Shown: positions 28,933-39,238, counted from the first letter of the stretch. The stretch: DNA of 64,000 nucleotides from Ralstonia pickettii (GCF_016466415.2 NZ_CP066771.1:2294001-2358000), one strand, 5' to 3'. Notes: a model not told the origin generated them from the sequence alone. Numbers and translations are program-made.

Positions 28933-29026
28933 ATGCCGGTCCGCGGCGGGAAATTGTTACAAACGTGATGAACGATGCGCGTAGCAGCCAGTCAGACGCA
29001 TCACATTGCTTTTTTGGGAGAACACA

Positions 29027-29728
29027 ATGAAATCTGTCCTGGCCGCAACTATTTTGGGGACTGCAATGATGACGACTGCTTTCGCACAGGCCGCTCCTGA
29101 GACGAATCATTCGGGCGTGCTTTCGCTGGATGCTCAAGCCGTGGCTGAAGTGCCGACCGATACCGTCACGCTCACGCTGAGCGCCGAGCAGGAAGGGGCA
29201 GACCCGGGCGCGATCTCGACGACGCTATCGCGCAAGGCCGACGAGGTCATCAACCAGGCAAAGCGGACGTCAGGCGTGCAAGCGGAAACGGGCGGCTTCA
29301 ATATCTATCCGAACACCGATCGCAACGGCAAGATCAGCGTGTGGCGCGGTCGTGCCGAAGTGCGCATCACGTCGAAGGACTTCGCGGCGGCGTCCAAGCT
29401 GGCAGGCCAGCTGGCCAATCAGATGCAGGTCCAGAACGTGAACTTCACGCTCTCGCGCGAGGCGCGCACGGCGGCCGAAGCCAAGCTCATCGATCAGGCT
29501 GTGAATTCGTTCCGCGACAAGGCACTCACGACCACCAAACTGTTCGGCTATACGAGCTACACGATCCGCGACGTGCATGTGAGCGAGGGCAGCAACAACC
29601 CGGGCCCGCGCCCGATGATGCGCATGGCAGCCGCTCCGGCATCGTACGATTCGGCGCCGGTGCCTATCGAGGGCGGCAAGGCGCAGGTCACGGTGACGGT
29701 TTCCGGCGCCGTGCAGATGCTGAAATAA
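29027..29728 (+). CDS. SIMPL-domain (DUF541) periplasmic protein
   Basis: The protein has 233 residues. The start has GGGAG upstream and gives a signal peptide (about 1-22, ending AFAQA). The mature part is a SIMPL/DUF541 domain (AEVPTDTVTLTLSAEQEG, NIYPNTDRNGKISVWRGRAEV, QVTVTVSGAVQML). Members include the oxidative-stress protein BP26/OMP28 and YggE. The function is poorly defined. A bidirectional-looking terminator separates it from convergent lgt. Confidence 0.88.
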   Translation: MKSVLAATILGTAMMTTAFAQAAPETNHSGVLSLDAQAVAEVPTDTVTLTLSAEQEGADPGAISTTLSRKADEVINQAKRTSGVQAETGGFNIYPNTDRNGKISVWRGRAEVRITSKDFAAASKLAGQLANQMQVQNVNFTLSREARTAAEAKLIDQAVNSFRDKALTTTKLFGYTSYTIRDVHVSEGSNNPGPRPMMRMAAAPASYDSAPVPIEGGKAQVTVTVSGAVQMLK

Positions 29729-29745
29729 GCAACGATCCGCTCCAT

Positions 29746-29776
29746 GAAAAAAGCCACCGACGTTCGGTGGCTTTTT
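29746..29776. terminator. Terminator between convergent SIMPL gene and lgt
   Basis: AAAAGCCACCGA pairs with TCGGTGGCTTTT around a 3-4 base loop. A and T tracts flank both sides, so it can serve both genes. Confidence 0.85.
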
Positions 29777-29794
29777 CTTTGCTCGATTGCTGCG

Positions 29795-30697
29795 TCAGGC
29801 GTGCGCCTGGTTTTTTGCACCGTTGCCTGCACGTCGATACGACCAGACCAGCATGGCGATGCCGATCAGGATCATTGGCAGCGACAGCCACTGGCCCATC
29901 GACAGGTTCGCCGCGAGCAGGCCGAGAAAGTTGTCCGGCTCACGCGCAAATTCTGCGGCGAAGCGGAACACGCCGTAGCCAAGCAGGAATGCGCCGGACA
30001 CCGCACCCATCGGTCGCGGCTTGCGCGCATACAGCCACAGCAGGATGAAGAACAGCACGCCCTCGCCGAGGAACTGGTAGATCTGCGAGGGGTGGCGCGG
30101 CAGCATGTGGTACTGGTCAAAAACGGCCTGCAGGCCGCTGGTGACGGCCTCTTGCGCATGCGAAAGCAGCCACTCACGGTCTTCGCCCTGTGCTTGCGGG
30201 AACATCATCGACCACGGCAGGTTGGGCGACGACACACGGCCCCACAGCTCGCCGTTGATGAAGTTGCCAAGGCGCCCCGCTGCGAGGCCACACGGCACCA
30301 TCGGCGCGATGAAATCGGTCACCTGCATCCACGAGCGGCCGCGCATGCGCGCATACAGCATCATCGCCACGACCACACCGAGGAAGCCGCCGTGGAACGC
30401 CATGCCGCCTTCCCAGACCTTGAAGATGTCGAGCGGGTGGGCAAAATACCAGTCCGGCTTGTAGAACAGTACGTAGCCGAGGCGCCCACCGAGAATCACG
30501 CCGAGCACGCCGTAGAAAAGCATGTCGTCGAGGTCGCGGCCGGTCCAGCCTTCGGCCGCGATGTGCGGCTGGCGCGTGCGCAGGCGGCCGAACCACAGGA
30601 ACATGATGAACGCCGCCAGATACATCAGGCCGTACCAGCGGATGGCGAGCGGCCCCAGATGCAGGGCGACGGGATCGAATTGCGGATGGATGAGCAT
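29795..30697 (-). CDS. lgt: Prolipoprotein diacylglyceryl transferase
   Basis: This inner-membrane enzyme of 300 residues transfers diacylglycerol to the lipobox cysteine of prelipoproteins, the first step of lipoprotein maturation. It starts [21 protein letters not shown]. The Lgt signature [14 protein letters not shown] is at about 150, with [18 protein letters not shown] and HPSQIYQF, over about seven helices. The start is set at 30697 because the open frame upstream lies inside the LysR gene. Confidence 0.96.
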   Translation of the reverse strand: MLIHPQFDPVALHLGPLAIRWYGLMYLAAFIMFLWFGRLRTRQPHIAAEGWTGRDLDDMLFYGVLGVILGGRLGYVLFYKPDWYFAHPLDIFKVWEGGMAFHGGFLGVVVAMMLYARMRGRSWMQVTDFIAPMVPCGLAAGRLGNFINGELWGRVSSPNLPWSMMFPQAQGEDREWLLSHAQEAVTSGLQAVFDQYHMLPRHPSQIYQFLGEGVLFFILLWLYARKPRPMGAVSGAFLLGYGVFRFAAEFAREPDNFLGLLAANLSMGQWLSLPMILIGIAMLVWSYRRAGNGAKNQAHA

Positions 30698-30711
30698 GAA
30701 TCCTGTGGGTT

Positions 30712-31656
30712 TCAGGTTTGGTTGCGTTCTTGCAGCTTGGCGACGGCTTCGGCGCTGGCCACGAACCACGGCAGCACCGGCGAAGCCGCATCGCGCCGCC
30801 ACACCAGTCCGGTCTCGATGATCGGGCTTGGCGCGGCAAGTTCGAGATAGACCACGCCGGTACGCTGCAGGTTGCATAGCGATGCCGGCACCAGCGCGAC
30901 GCCCATCTCGGCGGAGACAAGGCTGACGATGGTCTGCATCTGGATGGCTTCCTGGCCGATGCGCGTGGCAGCCCCCGGTTCTCCGGGCCCACCGCCGTGC
31001 GCGGCATGATAGCCGGTAATGATGTCATACAGCGCAGGCGCGGACCGGCGCGGGAAGATGATCAGCGGTTCGGCCGCTGCATCTGCCAGCGCAATCGGCT
31101 GGCCCGGCGCCACGCCCCATTGCGCCGCACGCGACGCGGGCACCGCCAGCACGAGGCGCTCGCGCACCAGCGGGCGGTATTCCAGCTCGCCCGGCACGGA
31201 GCCGGCGTGATGCGCAATCACGACGCCGGCATCCACATCTCCTGCAAGGAGCGCTTCGATTTGCACATCGCTGGTGGCCTCGCGCAGCAGAAGCTGCACA
31301 TCGGGGCGCGCATCGCGAAAGTGCCGCAGCAAGGCGGGCAGGATGCCGTAATCGGCGGTGCTGACGAAGGACAGCGACAGCGAGCCGACCTCGCCGCGCG
31401 CCAGCCGCTGCGCGAGCCGGGGCAGCGCATTCGCCTCCGCCAGCACGCGCCGCACCTCAACCAGCCAGCGCCCACCGACAGCCGTCAGCGCCACGGAACG
31501 CTGCGTACGATGGAACAGCGTGACGCCCAATTCGTCTTCGAGCGCGCGAATCTGCTGCGACAGCGGCGGCTGCGTCATCGAAAGCCGATCGGCGGCGCGC
31601 CCGAAATGCAATTCCTCGGCAACGGTCACGAAGTAGCGAAGCTGGCGCAAATCCAT
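30712..31656 (-). CDS. LysR-family transcriptional regulator divergent from ilvD
   Basis: The protein has 314 residues. It has an N-terminal winged helix-turn-helix (about 1-60, [40 protein letters not shown]) and a C-terminal periplasmic-binding-like effector domain. It is divergent from ilvD, 128 bp apart, with candidate sites in between, so ilvD is the likely target. Whether the effector is a branched-chain amino-acid intermediate is inference. Confidence 0.9.
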   Translation of the reverse strand: MDLRQLRYFVTVAEELHFGRAADRLSMTQPPLSQQIRALEDELGVTLFHRTQRSVALTAVGGRWLVEVRRVLAEANALPRLAQRLARGEVGSLSLSFVSTADYGILPALLRHFRDARPDVQLLLREATSDVQIEALLAGDVDAGVVIAHHAGSVPGELEYRPLVRERLVLAVPASRAAQWGVAPGQPIALADAAAEPLIIFPRRSAPALYDIITGYHAAHGGGPGEPGAATRIGQEAIQMQTIVSLVSAEMGVALVPASLCNLQRTGVVYLELAAPSPIIETGLVWRRDAASPVLPWFVASAEAVAKLQERNQT

Positions 31657-31705
31657 ATCATCGATTGATACATTATTCGACTCAATAATTGCTCAATAAT
31701 ATATT
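31656..31705. promoter_or_regulatory. LysR/ilvD operator-promoter region
   Basis: TATCA-TCGAT-TGATA (31656-31670) is an inverted repeat of the T-N11-A type overlapping the LysR start codon. CTCAATAAT occurs at 31681-31689 and again at 31692-31700, an 11-base period (one helical turn). A possible ilvD promoter is TTCGAC (31676-31681) with TATATT (31700-31705), 18-base spacer. Confidence 0.55.
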
Positions 31706-31784
31706 TGACGCGTCGTTTCTCCAAGCGCATGCTGGGCGCCAAGCTGTTGACTACAACGAAAGAGCCGACCCCACGGAGACCCCC

Positions 31785-33458
31785 ATGCCAGACAACAAGC
31801 GTTCCCAGCACATCACCCAGGGCGTGGCGCGCTCGCCCAACCGCTCGATGTACTACGCGCTGGGCTACACGAAAGACGACTTCAACAATCCGATGATTGG
31901 CGTGGCCAACGGCCATTCGACCATCACGCCATGCAACTCGGGCCTGCAGAAGCTGGCCGATGCCGCCGTGGCTGCAATAAAGGACGCCCGCGCGAATCCG
32001 CAGATCTTCGGAACGCCCACCATTTCCGACGGCATGTCGATGGGCACGGAGGGCATGAAGTTCTCGCTGATCTCGCGCGAAGTGATTGCCGACTGCATCG
32101 AGACCTGCGTCAACGGCCAATGGATGGACGGTGTGGTCGTCATCGGCGGCTGCGACAAGAACATGCCGGGCGGCATGATCGCCCTGGCGCGCACCAATGT
32201 GCCGGGCATCTACGTGTACGGCGGCACCATCAAGCCGGGGCACTGGAAGGGCAAGGACCTGACCATCGTCTCGTCGTTCGAGGCCGTGGGCGAATTCACC
32301 GCCGGCCGCATGAGCGAAGAAGACTTCGAGGGCATCGAGAAAAACGCCTGCCCCTCGAGCGGTTCGTGCGGTGGCATGTACACGGCCAACACGATGAGTT
32401 CCTCGTTTGAAGCGCTGGGCATGTCGTTGCTGTATTCATCGACGATGGCCAATCCCGATCAGGAGAAGGTCGACAGCGCCGCCGAATCCGCGCGCGTGCT
32501 GGTTGATGCCGTGCGCCGCGACCTGAAGCCGCGCGACATCATCACGCGCAAGTCCATCGAGAACGCCGTGGCCGTGATCATGGCCACCGGCGGCTCCACC
32601 AACGCCGTGCTGCACTACCTGGCCATCGCCCACGCTGCGGAAGTGGAATGGACCATCGATGACTTCGAGCGGGTGCGCCAGCGCGTGCCCGTCATCTGCA
32701 ACCTCAAACCGTCGGGCCAGTATGTGGCCACCGACCTGCACGAAGCCGGCGGCATCCCGCAGGTGATGAAGCTGCTGCTCGACGCCGGCCTGTTGCATGG
32801 CGATTGCATCACCATTACCGGCAAGACGCTGGCTGAAGAACTCGCGCACGTCCCTGACCAACCGCGCGCCGATCAGAACGTGATCCTGCCGATCGACAAG
32901 GCGCTCTACCAGGAAGGGCACCTCGCCATCCTGAAGGGCAACCTGGCCGAAGAAGGCGCCGTGGCGAAGATCACCGGCCTGAAAAATCCCGTCATCACCG
33001 GGCCGGCCCGCGTGTTCGAGGACGAGCAAAGTGCGATGAGCGCGATCCTTGGCGACCAGATCAAGGCCGGCGATATTCTGGTGCTGCGCTATCTGGGGCC
33101 GAAGGGCGGCCCCGGCATGCCGGAGATGCTGGCCCCGACCTCGGCCATCATCGGCAAGGGCCTGGGCGAGTCGGTCGGCTTTATCACCGACGGACGCTTC
33201 TCGGGCGGCACGTGGGGCATGGTGGTGGGCCACGTCGCACCGGAAGCCTACGTGGGAGGCACGATTGGATTGGTGCACGAAGGGGATTCGATCACCATCG
33301 ACGCGCACCAGCGACTGCTGCAGTTGAACGTGCCGGACGACGAGCTTGCCCGCCGCCGCGCCGCGTGGAAGCAACCTGCGCCGCGCTATACGCGTGGCGT
33401 GCTGGCGAAGTTTGCAAAACTGGCGGCAACGGCCAGCAAGGGCGCGGTAACGGACTGA
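31785..33458 (+). CDS. ilvD: Dihydroxy-acid dehydratase, short type with third cysteine
   Basis: The enzyme has 557 residues and dehydrates 2,3-dihydroxy-isovalerate and the 3-methylvalerate analogue (valine, isoleucine and leucine synthesis). Cluster-binding candidates are Cys in [10 protein letters not shown] (about 51), [10 protein letters not shown] (about 124) and [15 protein letters not shown] (about 197). The extra cysteine in TPCN is the pattern described for [2Fe-2S] plant and mycobacterial enzymes. The start at 31785 has GGAG upstream. The open frame from 31689 reaches back into the operator and was not used. A second DHAD lies at 49881. Confidence 0.93.
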   Translation: MPDNKRSQHITQGVARSPNRSMYYALGYTKDDFNNPMIGVANGHSTITPCNSGLQKLADAAVAAIKDARANPQIFGTPTISDGMSMGTEGMKFSLISREVIADCIETCVNGQWMDGVVVIGGCDKNMPGGMIALARTNVPGIYVYGGTIKPGHWKGKDLTIVSSFEAVGEFTAGRMSEEDFEGIEKNACPSSGSCGGMYTANTMSSSFEALGMSLLYSSTMANPDQEKVDSAAESARVLVDAVRRDLKPRDIITRKSIENAVAVIMATGGSTNAVLHYLAIAHAAEVEWTIDDFERVRQRVPVICNLKPSGQYVATDLHEAGGIPQVMKLLLDAGLLHGDCITITGKTLAEELAHVPDQPRADQNVILPIDKALYQEGHLAILKGNLAEEGAVAKITGLKNPVITGPARVFEDEQSAMSAILGDQIKAGDILVLRYLGPKGGPGMPEMLAPTSAIIGKGLGESVGFITDGRFSGGTWGMVVGHVAPEAYVGGTIGLVHEGDSITIDAHQRLLQLNVPDDELARRRAAWKQPAPRYTRGVLAKFAKLAATASKGAVTD

Positions 33459-33476
33459 GTGGTTGGCGAAACCAAC

Positions 33477-33503
33477 AAAAAACCCGCCAGACGGCGGGTT
33501 TTT
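33477..33503. terminator. Terminator between ilvD and the DUF2486 gene
   Basis: AAAACCCGCC-AGAC-GGCGGGTTTTT follows the ilvD stop by 19 bases. It lies just before the stop of the convergent gene and could act both ways. Confidence 0.85.
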
Positions 33504-33513
33504 CTTGATCCGA

Positions 33514-33939
33514 TCAGCGCTGCGGCGGTTTCTGCTGCGCGGCGAGCGCGTCGTCCAGCGCGGCGCCCAGCCAATCCATCAGGCGGGCCTCCAGCGTGCG
33601 GGTCAACTCCGCCGCGAGCTGTTCACTCAGCAACGACAGGCGAGACTCCATGACGACACGGCACTGCGCTTCGATCAACGCCGGCCATTCGGATTGAAAA
33701 CGCCACATCACGTCGCCCATCACGCGGGCAGCATCCGTGCCGGCGGGCGGCATGGCCGACGTGGGAGCAAGGCCTTGCTCGCGCAGGGCGGGCGGGACGT
33801 CCGCGTTGGAGGCTCCAGCAGGCGTGCGCGGCGGCGCGGCAGGCGCTACAGCGGGCGCAGCGTCCTCCAGCTCGACGATCTCCGTCAGAACCGGGATGTT
33901 GTTGTCCGCCGGGGACCCGGGATAGCGTCCGTCGGTCAT
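33514..33939 (-). CDS. DUF2486 family protein
   Basis: The protein has 141 residues of unknown function. It has a short conserved N terminus (NNIPVLTEIVEL), a Pro/Ala-rich low-complexity linker (about 28-70) and a helical C-terminal half (VMGDVMWRFQSEWPALIEAQ). This matches the Burkholderiales DUF2486 family. The ATG shares ATGA with the holC stop, so it is translated with holC. Confidence 0.8.
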   Translation of the reverse strand: MTDGRYPGSPADNNIPVLTEIVELEDAAPAVAPAAPPRTPAGASNADVPPALREQGLAPTSAMPPAGTDAARVMGDVMWRFQSEWPALIEAQCRVVMESRLSLLSEQLAAELTRTLEARLMDWLGAALDDALAAQQKPPQR

Positions 33940-34364
33940 GCGCGCCCCACGTCGTGGTGTTGGATCGGGTAACCGCGATCGCGGTAGAAACGGAAGCGAT
34001 CGCGCGCGGCGGCGCGATCGGCATCGTCATCGCCCACGATTTCGATCAACCGGCTGAAGCGCGCGAACAGCGCCGGCGGCTCAGGCGAGAGGTTGACCAG
34101 GATGTCGTGATGCGGGGCGTCGTCCAGAGGCTCGGTTGCATCAGCCAGCAGGATCGGCGTCTGGGCAGCCAGGGAATGCCGCAGACCGCAGTGCGGCAGG
34201 AAATCGAGCGGACTGAACGTCCACAACTGCGTGTCGAACGCTTCCAGCGCAGCCGGATCTCCGACCACGATCACTTTCTGGCCCGCGCCGTAGGCCTTGC
34301 GCACGAGCCGGCATGCGTACGCCAGCTTGCCGGGCACATTGCTGTGGAAATCGACGCGGGTCAT
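33936..34364 (-). CDS. holC: DNA polymerase III chi subunit
   Basis: The protein has 142 residues. MTRVDFHSNVPGKLAYACRLVRKAY and LWTFSPLDFLPHC fit the chi subunit, which links the clamp loader to single-strand-binding protein during replication. It follows pepA (22 bp) on the same strand, the usual pepA-holC pairing. Confidence 0.92.
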   Translation of the reverse strand: MTRVDFHSNVPGKLAYACRLVRKAYGAGQKVIVVGDPAALEAFDTQLWTFSPLDFLPHCGLRHSLAAQTPILLADATEPLDDAPHHDILVNLSPEPPALFARFSRLIEIVGDDDADRAAARDRFRFYRDRGYPIQHHDVGRA

Positions 34365-34386
34365 ACGGTGCAGTGCCTCCGGCCCG

Positions 34387-35895
34387 TCAACCGCGGTCCA
34401 TCAGGAAACGCGTCAGCAGCGGCACCGGGCGGCCCGTGGCGCCCTTGGCCGCGCCGCTCTTCCAGGCCGTACCGGCGATGTCGAGGTGGGCCCAGTCGTA
34501 CTTTTCAGTAAAGCGCGCCAGGAAGCAGGCTGCCGTCACGCTGCCGGCCGGGCGGCCGCCGATGTTGCCCATGTCGGCAAAGTTCGACTTGAGCTGCTCC
34601 TGGTACTCCTCGTCCAGCGGCATGCGCCACGTGGTGTCGAGCGACTGCTTGCCCGCCGCCACCAGTGCATCGGCCAGCGCATCGCTGCGGGCATACATGC
34701 CGGTGTTGATGTGGCCCAGCGCGATGATGCAGGCGCCCGTGAGCGTTGCCACGTCGATCACCACGGCCGGCTTGAAACGCTCCACGTAGGTGAGCGCATC
34801 GCACAGGATCAGGCGGCCTTCGGCGTCGGTGTTGAGGATTTCGATGGTCTGGCCCGACATGCTGGTCACCACGTCGCCCGGCTTGGTGGCGATGCCGCTG
34901 GGCATGTTCTCGCAGGTCGGCACCACGGCGATGACGTTCTGCTTGAGGCCCATCTCCGCCACGGCGCGCAGCGTGCCCAGCACGGAGGCGGCGCCGCACA
35001 TGTCGTACTTCATCTCGTCCATGCCCTCACCCGGCTTGAGCGAGATGCCGCCCGTATCAAACGTGATGCCCTTGCCGACCAGCACCACCGGGGCCTGCTT
35101 GGCGGGACCGCCTTCATAGCGCAGCACGATGAACTGCGGCGGCTCTTCGCTGCCCTTGGTCACGGCCAGGAATGCGCCCATCTTGAGCGCCTCGATCTGC
35201 TTGCGGCCGAGCACTTCGACCTTGAGCTTGAAGTCCTTGGCAATCTGGCGTGCGGTGTTGGCCAGGTAGGTCGGCGTGCAGATGTTGGACGGCAGGTTGC
35301 CCAAGTCACGCGTCAGATCCATGCCGTTGGCGATGGCAGTGCCGCGGGTGGCGGCCACGCTCGCGGCCTTGGCGTCGGCAGCCGGCACCGACAGCACCAG
35401 CTTGCGCAGGCCGTTGCTGCTCTTGTCCCGCTTGCTCTTGAGTTCCGGATGGCGCTCGATAAAGCGGTAGCTGGCTTCGCGGATGAGCGTGATGGCGGTC
35501 AACACGGCCCAGGCGGTGTCCTTGTCGCGCGCGGTGTGCTCGGTGAGCGTCCATGTCACGCTGGCGGCCTTGGTGCTGGCCAGCGCGCGCAGTGCGGTGC
35601 GCACGGCTTCAGCGTAAGCGCGGTCGGTAAAGTCGGCTTCCTTGCCCAGGCCGACCAGCAGCACGCGGGCAGCGCCCACGCCGGCCACTTCGTGCAGCAG
35701 CAGCGACGTGCCGCGCTTGCCCTCAAAATCGCCCAGCTTGACGAGGCGGGCAACCAGGCCCTTGGTCGCCACGTCGAGCGCCTTTGCGGCGCCGGCCAGG
35801 GTCTGCGACTCGAACAGACCGATCACGAGGCAATCGCTCTTGGCGGCCAGGGCGCCGGCTTTGGCCCAGTCCAGGGCTTTTGTGCTAAATTCCAT
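34387..35895 (-). CDS. pepA: Leucyl aminopeptidase (M17)
   Basis: This cytosolic two-metal aminopeptidase of 502 residues shows the M17 metal-binding segments [16 protein letters not shown] and the signature [14 protein letters not shown]. The start at 35895 (GAGAGAAG upstream) gives [10 protein letters not shown]. An upstream in-frame start at 35922 is less likely. It is divergent from lptF (114 bp), as in many proteobacteria. Confidence 0.96.
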   Translation of the reverse strand: MEFSTKALDWAKAGALAAKSDCLVIGLFESQTLAGAAKALDVATKGLVARLVKLGDFEGKRGTSLLLHEVAGVGAARVLLVGLGKEADFTDRAYAEAVRTALRALASTKAASVTWTLTEHTARDKDTAWAVLTAITLIREASYRFIERHPELKSKRDKSSNGLRKLVLSVPAADAKAASVAATRGTAIANGMDLTRDLGNLPSNICTPTYLANTARQIAKDFKLKVEVLGRKQIEALKMGAFLAVTKGSEEPPQFIVLRYEGGPAKQAPVVLVGKGITFDTGGISLKPGEGMDEMKYDMCGAASVLGTLRAVAEMGLKQNVIAVVPTCENMPSGIATKPGDVVTSMSGQTIEILNTDAEGRLILCDALTYVERFKPAVVIDVATLTGACIIALGHINTGMYARSDALADALVAAGKQSLDTTWRMPLDEEYQEQLKSNFADMGNIGGRPAGSVTAACFLARFTEKYDWAHLDIAGTAWKSGAAKGATGRPVPLLTRFLMDRG

Positions 35896-36009
35896 CGCGC
35901 TTCTCTCTATGAGGCGAGTCAACGAAAGCCCACATTATCCGCGATTTTGCGCAGGGGCTCCGGTGGAACGCACACTGGTCATGACCTCGCCCTCCCATCC
36001 CGCATCCGC

Positions 36010-37131
36010 ATGATTTTCGAACAAGCCCTGCGACGCGAGCTGTCCTTCACCGCCGGCGCCGTCTTTCTCGTGCTGCTGACGTTCATGCTGACCACCCTGG
36101 TGATCCGCATTCTCGGCATGGCCGCCAACGGCGAAGCGAACCCGAACGACGTCCTGCTCCTCATCGGCCTGGCAACGCTGGGCTATCTGGCGATCCTGCT
36201 GTGCGCCACGCTGTTCATCTCGGTGTTGCTGGTGCTGACGCGCTGGTACAAGGATTCCGAGATGGTGGTGTGGTTCACCTCGGGCATCAGCCTGACGGAT
36301 TTCATCCGCCCGGTGCTGCGCTTCTCGCTGCCGTTCATCTTGCTGGTAGCGCTGCTGGCGCTGTTCGGCTGGCCGTGGGCCAACCAGCAGAGTGCACTGT
36401 TCCGAGACCGCTTCGAGCAGCGCGATGTGCTGTCGATGATCTCCGCCGGCCGCTTCATCGAGCCGGCGCACGGTAACTACGTGCTCTTCATCGAGGGCGT
36501 CGATGGCGGCATGAAGCACGCCCGCAACCTGTTCGTCGCCAATGCCGAGCAGGACAAGATCGGCGTCGCGATGGCCAAGACCGGCGAATTCAAGACCATG
36601 CCCAATGGCGACCGGTTTATCGTGCTCGACAAGGGCCGCCGCTATGAAGGCACACCCGGCAAGCTCGACTATCGCATCGTCGAGTTCGATAAATACGGCG
36701 TGAAGGTCGCCAACAAGCCACCGCAGGCAGACGCCAACCTGCCGACCAAGAGCCGCTCCACAAAGGATCTGCTCGCCGACCCGACGCCCGAAAACCTTGG
36801 TGAACTGGTCTGGCGGATCGGCCTGCCGCTGCTGGCGCTGAACTTCGTGCTGATCGCCATTCCGCTGGCCTACGTCAACCCGCGCCTCGGCCGCTACACA
36901 CCGATGATCTTCGCGGTGCTGATTTACCTGACGTATTCGAACCTGCTGAACCTGTCGCAGGCTTGGGTCTCGCAGGGCAAGATGACCGTGTTCATGGCAT
37001 GGTGGCCGATCCACTTGGTTGCGTTCATCTGCGCGATGCTGCTGTTCCGCTTCCGCCACTACAGCGCGGCTGGCCTGAAGGGTATTTCTGCCCTGCTTGG
37101 CTTCGCACCCAAGAAGGCAGGTGCACGATGA
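36010..37131 (+). CDS. lptF: LPS export ABC transporter permease LptF
   Basis: The protein has 373 residues with six membrane helices in two groups of three (about 10-120 and 270-365) flanking a periplasmic beta-jellyroll-like domain. MIFEQALRRELSFTAGAVF is the typical N terminus. With LptG and the LptB2 ATPase it extracts lipopolysaccharide from the inner membrane and passes it to LptC-LptA. The stop overlaps lptG in ATGA. The long open frame upstream is antisense to pepA and not part of the gene. Confidence 0.95.
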   Translation: MIFEQALRRELSFTAGAVFLVLLTFMLTTLVIRILGMAANGEANPNDVLLLIGLATLGYLAILLCATLFISVLLVLTRWYKDSEMVVWFTSGISLTDFIRPVLRFSLPFILLVALLALFGWPWANQQSALFRDRFEQRDVLSMISAGRFIEPAHGNYVLFIEGVDGGMKHARNLFVANAEQDKIGVAMAKTGEFKTMPNGDRFIVLDKGRRYEGTPGKLDYRIVEFDKYGVKVANKPPQADANLPTKSRSTKDLLADPTPENLGELVWRIGLPLLALNFVLIAIPLAYVNPRLGRYTPMIFAVLIYLTYSNLLNLSQAWVSQGKMTVFMAWWPIHLVAFICAMLLFRFRHYSAAGLKGISALLGFAPKKAGAR

Positions 37132-38321
37132 AGATGCCGGTCTATGAGAAGTACTTTGCGCGTCAGATCTACGGCGTGTTTGTCTTCATCCTGTTTGCGG
37201 TGCTGGCGCTGTTCATCTTCTTCGACATGCTGGGCGAGCTGGGCTCGGTAGTCGGGCGCTACACCACGCTCGTCGCGTTCTTCCACGTGATGCTGCAGGC
37301 GCCGACGCGCGTGTACGAAGTGATTCCGGTCGCGGCGCTCATCAGCGCCATCTATGTGTTCTCGCAGATGGCGAGCCAGTCGGAGTTCACGATCTTTCGC
37401 GTGGCGGGGCTCGATACGCGACGCGCGCTGCTGTCGTTGTTCAAGATTGCGCTGCCGCTGGCACTGGTCACGTACATCTTCGGTGAATTCATCGGGCCGA
37501 AGGCGGAAGAGTACGCGCAGAAGGTGCGGCTGGAAGCATTGGGCGCGACGGTGTCGGCCGGCTTCCGCTCGGGCGTGTGGGTGAAGGATCGCGGCCCCGC
37601 CAAGCCGGACGGCACGGGCGGCGAAGTCACGCGCTTCGTCAACGTGGGGGCACTGCAGCCGGACCAGTCCATCAAAGGCCTGCGCATCTATGAATTCGAT
37701 TCGGATTACCGCCTGAGTTCGATTCGCGTTGCCGAACAGGCGCGCTACCAAGGCCACCAGAACTGGCAACTGAATGACGTGACTGAGACGCGCTTCGTTG
37801 AATTCCCGCGCAAGCCCGGCACGGTCGCCCCGCAAGACACCGTGCAGGCCGTGCCCGGCGCACCCGATGCGCTGGCGCCCGACTTCCGCGGCGAGCAGAC
37901 CAAGCTGCCGCACCAGGAGATGCGCTCCGAACTCACGCCGCAGATCCTGTCGGTGCTGATGGTCACACCGGACCGCATGGCCACGCTGGACCTCTTCCAG
38001 TACATCCGCCACCTGCGCGACAACAAGCAGGACACGCAGCGCTACGAGATCGCGCTGTGGAAGAAGGTGGTCTATCCGTTCACCGTGCTGGTGATGATGG
38101 CGCTGGCCTTGCCTTTTGCGTATCTGCATGCACGTGCGGGCGCGGTCGGCCTGAAGGTGTTCGGCGGCATCATGCTCGGGTTGTCGTTCCAACTGGTGAA
38201 CAACCTCTTCTCGCACGTCGGTCTGCTGAACACCTGGCCGGCCATCTTCACGGCCATCGTGCCGGGCGCGCTGTATCTGGCACTGGCCCTGATCAGCCTG
38301 CGCTGGGTGGAGCGTCACTGA
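37128..38321 (+). CDS. lptG: LPS export ABC transporter permease LptG
   Basis: The protein has 397 residues with the same topology as LptF. It starts MKMPVYEKYFARQIYGVF and has a periplasmic domain (about 110-305) before three C-terminal helices (PFTVLVMMALALPFAYLHAR). It forms the heterodimeric LPS-extracting permease with LptF. Its TGA shares one base with the cbiX start. Confidence 0.95.
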   Translation: MKMPVYEKYFARQIYGVFVFILFAVLALFIFFDMLGELGSVVGRYTTLVAFFHVMLQAPTRVYEVIPVAALISAIYVFSQMASQSEFTIFRVAGLDTRRALLSLFKIALPLALVTYIFGEFIGPKAEEYAQKVRLEALGATVSAGFRSGVWVKDRGPAKPDGTGGEVTRFVNVGALQPDQSIKGLRIYEFDSDYRLSSIRVAEQARYQGHQNWQLNDVTETRFVEFPRKPGTVAPQDTVQAVPGAPDALAPDFRGEQTKLPHQEMRSELTPQILSVLMVTPDRMATLDLFQYIRHLRDNKQDTQRYEIALWKKVVYPFTVLVMMALALPFAYLHARAGAVGLKVFGGIMLGLSFQLVNNLFSHVGLLNTWPAIFTAIVPGALYLALALISLRWVERH

Positions 38322-38692
38322 TGGCGGCCCGCGCACTTGTCCTGTTTGCGCACGGCGCGCGCGACGCGCGCTGGCGTGAACCGTTCGACCGCCTGCGCGA
38401 GCGTTTGGCTGCGCAGCAGCCCGACATTGACACGCGCCTCGCCTTTCTCGAACTGATGGCGCCCGATCTGCCGGGCACCATCGCTGACCTGGCCGCAAAC
38501 GGCACGCAGAGCATCACCATCGTGCCCGTGTTCTTCGGCCAGGGCGGCCACCTGCGGCGCGATCTGCCTGCGCTGGTCGCGCAATGCACGCAGGCGCATC
38601 CCGCCCTCTCCATCCGCTGCGCCGACGCCGTTGGCGAAGACGACGCCGTACTCGACGCCATCGCGGGTTACTGCGTCCGGCAACTGGGCTAA
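38321..38692 (+). CDS. cbiX: Short sirohydrochlorin chelatase CbiX
   Basis: The protein has 123 residues, the size of the homodimeric CbiX-S class. Conserved pieces are LVLFAHGARDARW (first metal-binding His), FLELMAPDLP and IVPVFFGQGGHLRRDLP (second His). It inserts Co2+ or Fe2+ into sirohydrochlorin. Close to cobA and cysI, it more likely makes siroheme here, though a role in cobalamin cannot be excluded. It is tightly fused to the lptFG transcript. Confidence 0.9.
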   Translation: MAARALVLFAHGARDARWREPFDRLRERLAAQQPDIDTRLAFLELMAPDLPGTIADLAANGTQSITIVPVFFGQGGHLRRDLPALVAQCTQAHPALSIRCADAVGEDDAVLDAIAGYCVRQLG

Positions 38693-38702
38693 ACCAGACG
38701 CC

Positions 38703-39104
38703 CTACTGCGGTTCTGCCGCGCGCGCGAAGCGCGCATGCACGTTGTTCTCGACGTGAAAGCCATGCGCGTCGAACTCCACCAGCTCCAGTGTTAATCCAA
38801 GATAACGGCGCGCAAACACGTCGTCCAGATGCGTGCGCATGGCGGCGAACATTACTGCACAGATCGGCCCCGTCACGGCTTTACGGCGCCCCGCCTTGAT
38901 GCGGAACGTCACGTGGATGAAGGCGTCGTCTTCCGCGCCATCGGCCATGCGGTACTGGTCGAGGCGCAGCGCGCGCGTGCGGATGCCACCAATGGGAAAC
39001 ACATCCGCATAGCCGATCAGCACATCGTTGAGCACGCGCATCAGCTCGGGAATGCGCGCATCGGCTTCGACATTGGCGGTGTATTCGATGATGACGTGCG
39101 GCAT
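38703..39104 (-). CDS. 5-carboxymethyl-2-hydroxymuconate isomerase-like protein
   Basis: The protein has 133 residues. The N-terminal MPHVIIEYTANVE matches the tautomerase-fold CHMI/HpcD family, which uses Pro2 as catalytic base in homoprotocatechuate breakdown. No other aromatic-degradation gene is nearby, so the physiological substrate may differ. It lies convergent to cbiX (10 bp) and about 130 bp downstream of cobA on the same strand. Confidence 0.85.
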   Translation of the reverse strand: MPHVIIEYTANVEADARIPELMRVLNDVLIGYADVFPIGGIRTRALRLDQYRMADGAEDDAFIHVTFRIKAGRRKAVTGPICAVMFAAMRTHLDDVFARRYLGLTLELVEFDAHGFHVENNVHARFARAAEPQ

Positions 39105-39238
39105 GGCACTGATCTCCCCCCGGAGAATGAAATAGGTCAAAGCATCTCATGCCCGGCAGCGTTGTCGCTGTACCCGGGCCGGTTTTGACTGCGTGAAGAA
39201 GGGGGAGTGAGAGAAAGCGCTGGCGCGCCGAGCGCAGC

